The position numbers and the translations under genes are program-made. Source: Leptothermofonsia sichuanensis E412 (lineage in GTDB: Bacteria; Cyanobacteriota; Cyanobacteriia; Leptolyngbyales; Leptolyngbyaceae). From it: DNA of 64,000 bases. The stretch lies in NCBI RefSeq assembly GCF_019891175.1, contig NZ_CP072600.1, forward strand, positions 3,534,001 to 3,598,000, read 5' to 3'. The notes under the pieces were generated by a model. It had not been told where the DNA came from. It worked only from the letters and a program-made list of their open reading frames with translations, and did not search any database. Positions 44,174 to 51,877 of this stretch are shown in pieces. Numbering within the stretch: position 1 is the first letter of the stretch; the number at the start of each line of letters is the position of its first letter.

Positions 44174-45457
44174 TCAAGCCAGAGGAACAAGTTGCCATTT
44201 TTTCTTTTGGTAAAAAACGCCTCGATTGACCTTTTCCTGGCTGATAACATCAAATGCAAGTGACTCATAGGCATCTAATGAGTAAAGTGCTCCATCCTTT
44301 AAGGCAATATTTAGAACATAAGCTCCTGGCAACAGTCCCAGTGCCGGGAAATAGGCTTGCAGCTCATATTTCCCAGGGGATACCTCAAACGTCTGATGAT
44401 CGTACTCCTGGCTCATGTGCACCATCAGGCTGTTGTCTCTGGCAGGCTGATAGATAGATAGGAAAAAACCAAGATTGCTTAATGGTTTATGTACATTGCA
44501 GGCAACGCAAAAGTATAGTTCCTGTCCGCTGTTGGGAACTTCAACGATATTACCCTCTGTGTCCTTAAAGTAAATTCCGGTGATATCAGCACCTGCACTT
44601 TCCAGGTCGCTGACTGCTGGTAGAAACAGGGGCAGAGACCTTTGGCTACTTTTTGTTGGAATCAGTTCTTGCTCGTATTGATCCATGATGGAACGAGCAT
44701 CCCCACAGGCGACAACGTGTCCTTTGGACAGATAGACAGCCGTTGTACAGATGTTCAAAATACCTTGAAAGAAGTGACTGACAACAATAAAGGAAGTGCC
44801 CTGCTTGCGCAATTCAGCCAGTTTGCGATCGCACTTTAAGCGAAATCGGATATCGCCGACGGACAACACCTCATCAATGAGCAAAATGTCAGGTTCAGTG
44901 TGAATGGCGCAGGCAAACCCAAGCCGTGCTGCCATACCGGAACTGTAGCTATGCACAGGAGAATCAAGGGCTTCGCCAATTTCAGCAAACTCTACAACAG
45001 CGTCAAACCGCTGTTTAATTTCCTGGGTTGTCAGTCCCAGAACAGACATGTTGGCGTAAATATTTTCCCGTCCAGTCAGGATGGGGTTGAACCCTGCTCC
45101 CAGCGCAATCAAGGGGGCAACCCGTCCTCTGACCTTGACCATGCCAGTATCCGGTTTGATGATGCCACTGACAATTCTCAGCAAGGTGGTTTTGCCACTT
45201 CCATTGGCTCCCACTAAACCGAGTGCTTCTCCGCGCCGCAACTGCATTTTGACCTGGTTGAGTGCCCAAAATTCCTGCGGTCGCAGCCTGTCCCTGCCAC
45301 TGTTTAATCCCACCAGTTCCGAACTGATGTCCTGCAAACCATAGAACAGCGATCGCTTTAAGCTGCGGCAAAACTTCTTGGAAACCCCTTCCACAGAAAG
45401 AACGATTTCATCATCCAGGGCGGTAGCTACAGAACCCTCTGAAATTGATGCCATCAT
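44174..45457 (-). CDS. wzt: ABC transporter ATP-binding protein for polysaccharide export (Wzt-type)
   Basis: A 427-aa ATPase. The nucleotide-binding domain has Walker A VGANGSGKTTLL (about 78-89), the signature YSSGMAARLGFA (about 170) and Walker B PDILLIDEVLSVGD. The C-terminal ~150 residues form a beta-sandwich-like region (GADITGIYFKDTEGNIVEV and LQAYFPALGLLPGAY), as in Wzt proteins that recognise the chain end before export. Together with the permease it exports a finished glycan across the inner membrane. It overlaps the permease stop by ATGA. Confidence 0.92.
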   Translation of the reverse strand: MMASISEGSVATALDDEIVLSVEGVSKKFCRSLKRSLFYGLQDISSELVGLNSGRDRLRPQEFWALNQVKMQLRRGEALGLVGANGSGKTTLLRIVSGIIKPDTGMVKVRGRVAPLIALGAGFNPILTGRENIYANMSVLGLTTQEIKQRFDAVVEFAEIGEALDSPVHSYSSGMAARLGFACAIHTEPDILLIDEVLSVGDIRFRLKCDRKLAELRKQGTSFIVVSHFFQGILNICTTAVYLSKGHVVACGDARSIMDQYEQELIPTKSSQRSLPLFLPAVSDLESAGADITGIYFKDTEGNIVEVPNSGQELYFCVACNVHKPLSNLGFFLSIYQPARDNSLMVHMSQEYDHQTFEVSPGKYELQAYFPALGLLPGAYVLNIALKDGALYSLDAYESLAFDVISQEKVNRGVFYQKKKWQLVPLA

Positions 45458-46332
45458 GCACTCATCCTCTCAATCACAAAGGGCATGGCAATCCGATAGA
45501 ATAACCAGCCGAACAAAAGTCCTCCAATGGCAATTCCACTCATGATCCAGAACCCCTCAGGGTTGGACACAATGCCAGTGGTTGCCAGATCTCTAATCGT
45601 TACCAGCAGAGGGGTAACCGGGTTCAGTTGAACCAGGGCAGCAAAGGTTCCCTGTTGAGGCACTGGATAAATAACCGGGGTCAGAAACAGCCATAATCCT
45701 AATGCCAGTGACAGTCCCCTTGAGATGTCTTCGTAGAGGGCAGCAATTGGAGCCAGAATCAGCCCAATCCCAGTTCCCAGAGCAATCAGGTGAATGAGGG
45801 CAACGGGTGCCAGAATCACCGTCCAGGCCACAGGCATCTTGAACCAGAAGAACAAACCTACAATCAGAATCAGCTTGATGCCAAAGTTAAAGAAAACCTG
45901 CCCCAACTGGGACAGAATAATGGCCTCCCGCGGAAAGTTGATGCGGGATAGCATGGGTTTAGCTGTACCCACGGCATGAATAGGACTGTTGACTGAATCT
46001 GTAAACGTCTGCCACAGTGCCACACTGAACATAACGTAAGCAGGATAGGGCAGATTGGTTTCGCCTATATTTAAGATTTTGGCGTTGTTCGCCAGGGTCA
46101 ATCCAGCCGCTGTAGCGATCGCTGGCACAAATGCCCAAAAAATTCCCAGAAAGGACTGGCGGTATTGGGCGCTGATATCCCTCACCAGCAACCGCCATGC
46201 CAGTTCTCGTGATGCCAGCAGGTCGCGTCCCATCTCGCGCAACAACCGCAGGGGATGCCTTAACCGACTCTCTGGAGTGTAAATGACTTCGGGCAGATGC
46301 TGGCGCTGCTCCTGCATAAAGGGTTTTCTCAT
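45454..46332 (-). CDS. wzm: ABC transporter permease for polysaccharide export (Wzm-type)
   Basis: A 292-aa ABC-2 type permease with about six transmembrane helices. The N-terminal cytoplasmic helix is followed by LAWRLLVRDISAQYRQSFLG and IFWAFVPAIATAAGLTL. SRINFPREAIILSQLGQVFF and LFLTPVIYPVP follow, the latter typical of O-antigen/teichoic-acid type exporters. It is the first gene of the minus-strand polysaccharide operon. The ATG at 46332 is preferred; another at 46317 is possible. Confidence 0.92.
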   Translation of the reverse strand: MRKPFMQEQRQHLPEVIYTPESRLRHPLRLLREMGRDLLASRELAWRLLVRDISAQYRQSFLGIFWAFVPAIATAAGLTLANNAKILNIGETNLPYPAYVMFSVALWQTFTDSVNSPIHAVGTAKPMLSRINFPREAIILSQLGQVFFNFGIKLILIVGLFFWFKMPVAWTVILAPVALIHLIALGTGIGLILAPIAALYEDISRGLSLALGLWLFLTPVIYPVPQQGTFAALVQLNPVTPLLVTIRDLATTGIVSNPEGFWIMSGIAIGGLLFGWLFYRIAMPFVIERMSA

Positions 46333-46533
46333 CAAGCTAACGTCGCAAGGCTATTTCAATCTGCATCAATCAACTGCTCAAAAATTGCTCCTTTCAAGGT
46401 GCTTCCGTCAGGATACTTCAACATCTTTACAAAATGTATGATTCAGTGTGCCGCATTCTTATCTCACTGCAAACTACCGGCAACGCTACTATTAATCCCA
46501 TCCCTTCACCAAAAATTCACTATCTCTCTTTAA

Positions 46534-46614
46534 GGCATTGCTGGATCTGGGTATGAATTAGAGCGTGTATGAATTGAAACTTCGTTCCAATTCATACTGC
46601 TATTCAGCAGCGCC
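46534..46614. repeat. MITE-like element, family A copy 3
   Basis: An 81-bp element with ends GGCATTGCTGGATCTGGG and ATTCAGCAGCGCC, with the internal TATGAATTG / CAATTCATA palindrome. In this copy both arms carry compensating changes relative to copies 1 and 2 (GATGAATTG to TATGAATTG with CAATTCATC to CAATTCATA), which suggests selection for the stem or gene conversion. Confidence 0.83.
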
Positions 46615-46661
46615 CTCTTTAATCACTCTTGAAGAAGATAAATTCTGAGGATACTGCGTTT
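46613..46661. repeat. 48-bp dispersed repeat C, copy 2
   Basis: It begins CCCTCTTTAATCACTCTTGA and abuts MITE copy 3 directly. The partner copy is at 34479-34526. Confidence 0.75.
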
Positions 46662-46695
46662 CTACAGCCCTGCCTGGAAATGCCAGATGGGACAT

Positions 46696-46735
46696 GAGGC
46701 AGAGCCTCCTGTCGTTCGTTACAAGGCAGAGCCTC
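46696..46735. repeat. Short palindromic repeat GAGGCAGAGCCTC, two copies
   Basis: A perfect palindrome at 46696-46708 and AAGGCAGAGCCTC at 46723-46735, separated by 14 bases. Confidence 0.6.
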
Positions 46736-46821
46736 ATAACGAGGGAAAAGAGCTTCTTAACGAGGGAAATAAACTTTGTGTCCTTTGTGTCTTTGTGGTG
46801 AAAACCCTCTGCCCCAATGTA

Positions 46822-47391
46822 CTAAGCAAACAGATCAAAAACTGGAATACGAAAACCTGGCAGAGTGGTTTGGGTACTGGCAGTCTCCGTTTCGTTCAAT
46901 ACCAGCCATTGCTCTGAAGTAACGATCATGACCAGGCGATTTTCAGGAAAGAGCAACCAGACCTCCTGACAGCCCGATCGCAAATACTCCCGCGCTTTAC
47001 TGAATAACATCTCTGCCGAATCATCCGGGGAAGCAACCTCTCCAATTAACGGATAGCTATGCGGAAAAATATTGGGTTGACCGTACTGTTCCAGCAGTTC
47101 TGCCGTGAGGTACGCCACATCTGGGCGACGCCTCTGTTGATCAGTGCGACAGGGAGCTTCTGGATAAACTTTGCCCCCCTGCCCGGTGGTTACTAAATGT
47201 TGTCTCCAGGCGTAAATTAAATTCCCTTGAGCGGCAGCGTGGCTTAGTGTCATCCCCGTTTTCTCAATCAGTTCCCCATCCACTTCTTCCATGCCTTCGG
47301 GCACTTCGTCATAGTACTCCGGTGGTAGATGGGCGTCGTCGTAATCCTTTTCATCTTCATCCAGAAGGGGGGAAGTAGAGGTAATGACCAT
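46822..47391 (-). CDS. Uma2 family protein (DUF820, PD-(D/E)xK fold)
   Basis: A 189-aa protein of the Uma2 family, abundant in cyanobacteria and related to restriction-endonuclease folds; the biological role is unclear. It shows YYDEVPEGMEEVDGELIEKT at the N-terminus, RRRPDVAYLTAELL (about 87-100), LIGEVASPDDSAEMLFSKAR with the E-x-S-P-x-D core, and EYLRSGCQEVWLLFPENRLV. The residues expected for the nuclease site (D in RPDVA, E in GEVAS, K in SKAREY) are present. It stands alone, convergent with nothing and divergent from the alpha-mannosidase. Confidence 0.85.
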   Translation of the reverse strand: MVITSTSPLLDEDEKDYDDAHLPPEYYDEVPEGMEEVDGELIEKTGMTLSHAAAQGNLIYAWRQHLVTTGQGGKVYPEAPCRTDQQRRRPDVAYLTAELLEQYGQPNIFPHSYPLIGEVASPDDSAEMLFSKAREYLRSGCQEVWLLFPENRLVMIVTSEQWLVLNETETASTQTTLPGFRIPVFDLFA

Positions 47392-47463
47392 GGTTCTGAC
47401 CTGGGATGTGGAACGCGGTGTACACCTATTATGTAATGTGCAGTCATGTGAGCGGTATTACCA

Positions 47464-50400
47464 TTGAGCCATTCAGTTTCTACCCCAGAGGAGCCAATTT
47501 CCCAGGCAATTGAGAAATTGCGGCGTCTGACCCAGATCAGTATTCAATCGACCTGGCGTTATTGGGATGGGGAATTGCCCATTGCTGAAGCGGTGCAGCC
47601 AGAAAGCTGGAAAGACTGGGCGATCGCAGACCTCAACGCCAGAAACCATATTGCCTGGGCAAAAGGACGACAGGTTCGCTGGCTGGCACAAACAATTACG
47701 GTGCCTGCCGATCTGCAAGGCTATCCTCTGCAAGGGCTATGTTTGCGGCTGGCTCTCACCTGGTGGGCAGAAAGTGCTCAGATTTTTGTCAACGGACAGT
47801 TGGGGCAGGAAGGGGATTTGTTCGATTGCTCTACCCGATTGTTGTTGAGTCCAGCTGTGACTCCCGGCGAAACCCTTGCGATCGCCCTTCGTCTGGTCAG
47901 CCCCGGTCACGACGATGGTGCCCTGGTCAAATCCCGTTGCCTTTACGAGTCCCCCTCCCCTGACCATCCCCTCGAACCGGGTTTCATTGCTGATGAACTC
48001 GCCGTCCTGCGCAGGTACCTGGAAACCTTCGCCCCCGAAAAGCTGGTTATTCTATCCGATGCGATCGCCCAAATCGACTGGTCAACCCTCCCTCTTCCCT
48101 CTTCCCCCCTCCCTTCTCTCTTCAATCACTCCCTGACTCAACTCCGCGATCGCCTCCTCCCCCTTTCCCCCTTCCTGAAACAGCGCAAAATTTATCTCCT
48201 GGGACATGCCCACCTGGATATGGCATGGTTGTGGACGGTCGAAGAAACCTGGAAAGCCGCAGAACGCACCTTTGAATCTGTTCTTACCCTGCAACAGGAT
48301 TTTCCAGAACTCATCTTTTGCCATTCCACCCCTGCCCTCTATGAGTGGATTGAGCAAAATCGCCCCGACCTGTTCGCCTCCATGCAGCAACAGGTAAAAG
48401 CTGGGAAATGGGAACCGATTGGTGGACTCTGGGTAGAGCCAGAGTTGAACCTGATCAGTGGCGAGGCGATCGCTCGTCACATCCTCTATGGACAGCGGTA
48501 TTTCCAGGAAAAATTTGGCAGTTTCAACCGCATCGCCTGGTTACCCGACACCTTTGGCTTCAACTGGCAGCTTCCCCAATTCCTCAAACAGGGTGGCATG
48601 GATTACTTTGTCACCCAAAAACTCCGTTGGAACGACACGACCCAGTTTCCCTATGAACTGTTCCAGTGGCAGGCGCCTGATGGTAGCCAGATTCTCAGTC
48701 TCATGTCTGCTCCAATTGGAGAGGGCATTGATCCAGTCAAAATGGCAACCTATGCCTGCAATTGGGAAACTAAGACAGGTATTCCGTTTGCTCTCTGGCT
48801 TCTCGGTGTGGGGGATCATGGGGGGGGACCCACCAGAGATATGTTAGAAATTGCCCGTCGCTGGCAACAATCTCCTTTTTTCCCACAACTGGAGTTTATA
48901 AGTGGGTTGGCGTTTTTGGAGCAGGTGGAGCAGGCAGCAGGCGGCAGGCAGCAGGCAGAGGGGGAAGAGGAAACAAAGGAAAATTCCTCTCTACCTGCGT
49001 CCCAGCCTGCCTTAGAAAGGCGAATACTCTCTGCTCCGGCTTCCTTGCCACGCTGGAACTCCGAACTCTATCTGGAATTTCATCGTGGTTGCTACACTAC
49101 CCATGGGGATCAGAAAAGGTTCAACCAGAATTGTGAGCAATTACTCTATCAGGCGGAACTTTGGGCATCCCTGGCAGCGATCGCCGCAGACCTTACCTAT
49201 CCTAAAGCAGACTTAGAAGCGGCCTGGAAGCAGGTGCTGTTTAACCAGTTTCACGACATTCTGCCCGGGTCATCTATTCCTGAGGTTTTTGAAGATGCCA
49301 ATCGGGCATGGGAAGCAGCCCAGGCGGCTGGCATTGAGATTGTTCACCAGTCTCTACGGGCGATCGCCCGTCAGATTAAAGTTCCAGCACCACCCACTCC
49401 TGACGCTCGATTGATCATCGTCTTTAATCCCTTAAACTGGGCACGATCAGAAATTGTGTCTGTAGATCTGGCCGGGCAAATCGAGTTTGAGGACTCAGAT
49501 ATGCTGCAACAATGGGAAGTCAGACAGATAGACGGGCTTCCGGTTGCTCTACAACATCAGACCGGAGGGGATACCGAAACCCAGGCGAATTCCATTTCAT
49601 TTTTAGCCGCGGCGGTTCCTCCGATTGGTTACCGCTGTTTCTGGCTATGCCCCTGTCACCGGATAGGGGAACCTGCAACCCCCACGGCTGAATCATTTGT
49701 CCTGGAAAATGAGTTTCTGCGGGTAACGGTTAACTCCGAAACAGGCGACCTGTCTGGAGTATTTGACAAAATTCAGCAACGGGAGGTTTTGAACGGGGCG
49801 GGCAATCAACTTCAAGCCTTTCAGGACAGGGGGCAGTATTGGGATGCCTGGAATATTGACCCACACTACGCTGACTATCCGTTGCCCCCGTCGGAACTGC
49901 TCCAGATTGCTCCAGTTGATCCCACGCGCTGGGGGAACCTTAAAACAGCGATCGCCGTTAAACGTCAGGTGGGGTGCTCCATTTTTGAGCAAACCTACAT
50001 CCTGGAAGCCGGGTGTCCTGGGCTGAAGATCCACACCCAGGTGGACTGGCGCGATCGTCACACCCTGGTCAAAGCGGCTTTTCCACTGAATATCACAGCC
50101 AGTCACACCACCTGCGATATCCCCTGTGGGGCCGTTCAGCGAACCACTCAACCGCAAACTGAAGCAGAAACTGCTCAGTGGGAAGTGCCCGCCTTACATT
50201 GGGCGGATCTGAGTGACGGAACTTATGGAATCAGCCTCTTGAGCGATTACAAGCATGGCTTTGATTGTCAATCTAGCCAAATTCGCCTGACGTTATTGCG
50301 GGGTTCCGAGTGGCCCGATCCAGATGCCGATCGAGGATTTCATTCCTTCACCTATACCCTTTACCCCCATGCTGGAAACTGGCAGTCTGCAAGTACTGTG

Positions 50401-50748
50401 AAATATAGCTATGAACTGATTCAGCCACTCCAACCCGTTTGCCTGCTGTCCGCGGCATCTGCTCCAGGAGCCAGTCTGGCACCAGAGGGGCAACTACTCA
50501 ACCTGGGTGTGAATAGCCTCGTAATCATGGCATTCAAACCATCCGAGGCAAACCCAACGGAATACATCCTGCGCTGCTATGAGGGGCATGGAGGGACGAC
50601 CAAGCTATGCTTGCAAAGCGATCTGTCTCTAAGACTCAGTCATCCAGTTGATTTGCTGGAGCGCCCCACAGACTCCGCTGAGATAAAGGGACAAACTGTA
50701 ACAATTCATCCCTGGAAAGTAGTGAGTTTTAAGGTTTCCACCCGCTAG
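47464..50748 (+). CDS. Alpha-mannosidase (GH38), TTG start
   Basis: A 1094-aa glycoside hydrolase family 38 enzyme that removes alpha-mannose units, probably cytosolic since no signal peptide is seen. The catalytic domain has LGHAHLDMAWLW with H250 and D252 as zinc ligands, GLWVEPELNLISGEA, and WLPDTFGF with the nucleophile/zinc ligand D362, followed by GVGDHGGGPTRDML. The middle three-helix bundle (FNQFHDILPGSSIPEV) and the C-terminal beta-sandwiches follow. The TTG is the only start: an in-frame TGA lies 15 bases upstream and no ATG follows for a long way. A heptamer array (48930-48957) and a pyrimidine repeat near 48090-48122 are inside the gene and encode low-complexity linkers. Confidence 0.9.
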   Translation: MSHSVSTPEEPISQAIEKLRRLTQISIQSTWRYWDGELPIAEAVQPESWKDWAIADLNARNHIAWAKGRQVRWLAQTITVPADLQGYPLQGLCLRLALTWWAESAQIFVNGQLGQEGDLFDCSTRLLLSPAVTPGETLAIALRLVSPGHDDGALVKSRCLYESPSPDHPLEPGFIADELAVLRRYLETFAPEKLVILSDAIAQIDWSTLPLPSSPLPSLFNHSLTQLRDRLLPLSPFLKQRKIYLLGHAHLDMAWLWTVEETWKAAERTFESVLTLQQDFPELIFCHSTPALYEWIEQNRPDLFASMQQQVKAGKWEPIGGLWVEPELNLISGEAIARHILYGQRYFQEKFGSFNRIAWLPDTFGFNWQLPQFLKQGGMDYFVTQKLRWNDTTQFPYELFQWQAPDGSQILSLMSAPIGEGIDPVKMATYACNWETKTGIPFALWLLGVGDHGGGPTRDMLEIARRWQQSPFFPQLEFISGLAFLEQVEQAAGGRQQAEGEEETKENSSLPASQPALERRILSAPASLPRWNSELYLEFHRGCYTTHGDQKRFNQNCEQLLYQAELWASLAAIAADLTYPKADLEAAWKQVLFNQFHDILPGSSIPEVFEDANRAWEAAQAAGIEIVHQSLRAIARQIKVPAPPTPDARLIIVFNPLNWARSEIVSVDLAGQIEFEDSDMLQQWEVRQIDGLPVALQHQTGGDTETQANSISFLAAAVPPIGYRCFWLCPCHRIGEPATPTAESFVLENEFLRVTVNSETGDLSGVFDKIQQREVLNGAGNQLQAFQDRGQYWDAWNIDPHYADYPLPPSELLQIAPVDPTRWGNLKTAIAVKRQVGCSIFEQTYILEAGCPGLKIHTQVDWRDRHTLVKAAFPLNITASHTTCDIPCGAVQRTTQPQTEAETAQWEVPALHWADLSDGTYGISLLSDYKHGFDCQSSQIRLTLLRGSEWPDPDADRGFHSFTYTLYPHAGNWQSASTVKYSYELIQPLQPVCLLSAASAPGASLAPEGQLLNLGVNSLVIMAFKPSEANPTEYILRCYEGHGGTTKLCLQSDLSLRLSHPVDLLERPTDSAEIKGQTVTIHPWKVVSFKVSTR
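48930..48957. repeat. Heptanucleotide tandem repeat inside the alpha-mannosidase gene
   Basis: Four GCAGGCR units (one with G as last base) encode AGGRQQAE-like linker residues between the catalytic domain and the following helical region. The reading frame is kept. Confidence 0.85.
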
Positions 50749-50847
50749 TACCCCGGTGGGTTGTCAGCCTTCAATTTGTGAGTCTGGAATCGAGAAGAGG
50801 CTATTATTTTGGGGTTTTCAACCCACAAAGTAATTCTTGGCAGTCCA

Positions 50848-50979
50848 CTAGTCCTCGTGATCTTCAAAGGGATCATCCAGTTCCTTGGCTGGAGGACCAA
50901 ACGCAGTGTAGATGGCATATCCGGTCAGAGCGACCAGAGCGACCCCGATAGAAATATTAAGAGCTATTGCAGGTTCCAT
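50848..50979 (-). CDS. psbN: Photosystem II protein N
   Basis: A 43-aa membrane protein required for assembly and repair of photosystem II, encoded opposite to psbH as in all cyanobacteria and plastids. Reading the minus strand gives [20 protein letters not shown] then [18 protein letters not shown] and EDHED, the normal length and ending. One transmembrane helix spans about residues 5-26. It is divergent from psbH with 81 bases between and converges on the alpha-mannosidase. Confidence 0.97.
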   Translation of the reverse strand: MEPAIALNISIGVALVALTGYAIYTAFGPPAKELDDPFEDHED

Positions 50980-51060
50980 TGTCGTGATAAATATGAGTAC
51001 GTGACCCCATATAATGTAACGTTAAATAACAAACTCTGTCGAGACAATCATAGGTGACTC

Positions 51061-51249
51061 ATGGCAATACGGACACGGTTGGGAGATGTTCTGAGACCCC
51101 TGAACTCTGAGTACGGCAAGGTTGTTCCCGGTTGGGGCACAACCGTCCTGATGGGAGTCTTTATGGGGCTGTTTCTGGTATTCCTGCTGATTATCCTGCA
51201 AATTTATAACTCTTCTATCGTGCTGAATGACTTCACTGTGGGCTGGTAA
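51061..51249 (+). CDS. psbH: Photosystem II reaction centre protein H
   Basis: A 62-aa thylakoid protein with one transmembrane helix, needed for photosystem II stability and the QA-QB electron step. It reads [40 protein letters not shown], then [18 protein letters not shown], the normal pattern for cyanobacterial PsbH. It is followed by a rho-independent terminator and tatA. psbB and psbT, which are neighbours in plastids, are not adjacent here. Confidence 0.97.
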   Translation: MAIRTRLGDVLRPLNSEYGKVVPGWGTTVLMGVFMGLFLVFLLIILQIYNSSIVLNDFTVGW

Positions 51250-51309
51250 GTTCTGACAGTTGATTTGATTCAGTGCATTCATCTTGAATTCAGACCTGAT
51301 TCAAGTTTT

Positions 51310-51331
51310 CCCCGGCTTGTCCGGGGCTTTT
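51310..51331 (+). terminator. Rho-independent terminator after psbH
   Basis: A 6-bp GC stem CCCCGG-CTTGT-CCGGGG is followed by CTTTTTG. It lies 61 bases after the psbH stop and upstream of the tatA ribosome-binding site, so psbH and tatA may be separately transcribed or linked by read-through. Confidence 0.8.
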
Positions 51332-51391
51332 TGTCTGGTCGTATTTTGTCTGGTCTTATACTGGAGTTGGACGATCGCAGGAGGCACCACC

Positions 51392-51736
51392 GTGAATATC
51401 TTCGGAATTGGTTTACCAGAAATGGCAGTGATTCTGGTTCTGGCTTTATTGATCTTTGGACCCAAAAAGCTGCCGGAAATTGGTCGCAGTCTGGGAAAAG
51501 CCATTCGTGGATTCCAGGAGGCTTCTAAGGAGTTTGAGGCAGAGTTTAAGCGGGAAGCAGAGCAGCTAGAGCGGGTGGTCAAAGAACCGATGGAAGCCAG
51601 GCTGGAAACTCCTGACCAACCAGTTCTTTCTCCATCCACGACTGACGGGGCTGCCCAGGAAGCCAGTTCAACTGAGAGTTTCACCACCTCTGAAGTCGCT
51701 GCCGATCCTGTTTCAGAGGCAAAGGTTTCTGGTTAG
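51392..51736 (+). CDS. tatA: Twin-arginine translocase TatA-family subunit
   Basis: A 114-aa TatA/TatE protein that forms the pore of the Tat system for exporting folded proteins over thylakoid and plasma membranes. It has [20 protein letters not shown] at the N-terminal membrane helix, the [20 protein letters not shown] hinge and amphipathic helix, and an acidic low-complexity tail. The GTG start at 51392 is chosen because GGAGG lies 8 bases upstream. The longer frame from 51284 would add a second hydrophobic stretch not found in the family. Confidence 0.93.
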   Translation: MNIFGIGLPEMAVILVLALLIFGPKKLPEIGRSLGKAIRGFQEASKEFEAEFKREAEQLERVVKEPMEARLETPDQPVLSPSTTDGAAQEASSTESFTTSEVAADPVSEAKVSG

Positions 51737-51768
51737 GGGTGCCCCATTTCTGAGTTAGCCTCTCCCAG

Positions 51769-51877
51769 CTAGTGGTCTGTCAAATTAAATTTGACAGGTA
51801 ACTGAATACTGAAAGGCTGATTGAAGTTAAATTTTGAGGGTCTGCGACCCGTCAAAATTTTTCTGACTGAACACTAG
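51769..51877. repeat. MITE-like element with nested palindromes
   Basis: A 109-bp stretch bounded by CTAGTG and CACTAG. It contains the perfect palindrome CTGTCAAAT-TAA-ATTTGACAG and a second stem AAATTTTGA-GGGTC / GACCC-G-TCAAAATTT around a TGC loop. The TAG stop of glcF (51874-51876) is part of its right end. Confidence 0.75.

Larger units (their letters stand above)
46333..46821. other. Gene-free region rich in dispersed repeats, upstream of the export operon
   Basis: About 490 bases without a gene. It holds the promoter of the export operon plus a MITE-like element (46534-46614), dispersed repeat C (46613-46661) and short GAGGCAGAGCCTC palindromes (46696-46735). Confidence 0.65.

Noticed and set aside
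51284-51391. Extended tatA start at 51284
   Set aside because: It would add a second hydrophobic stretch and read through the psbH terminator; the GTG at 51392 has GGAGG at proper distance.
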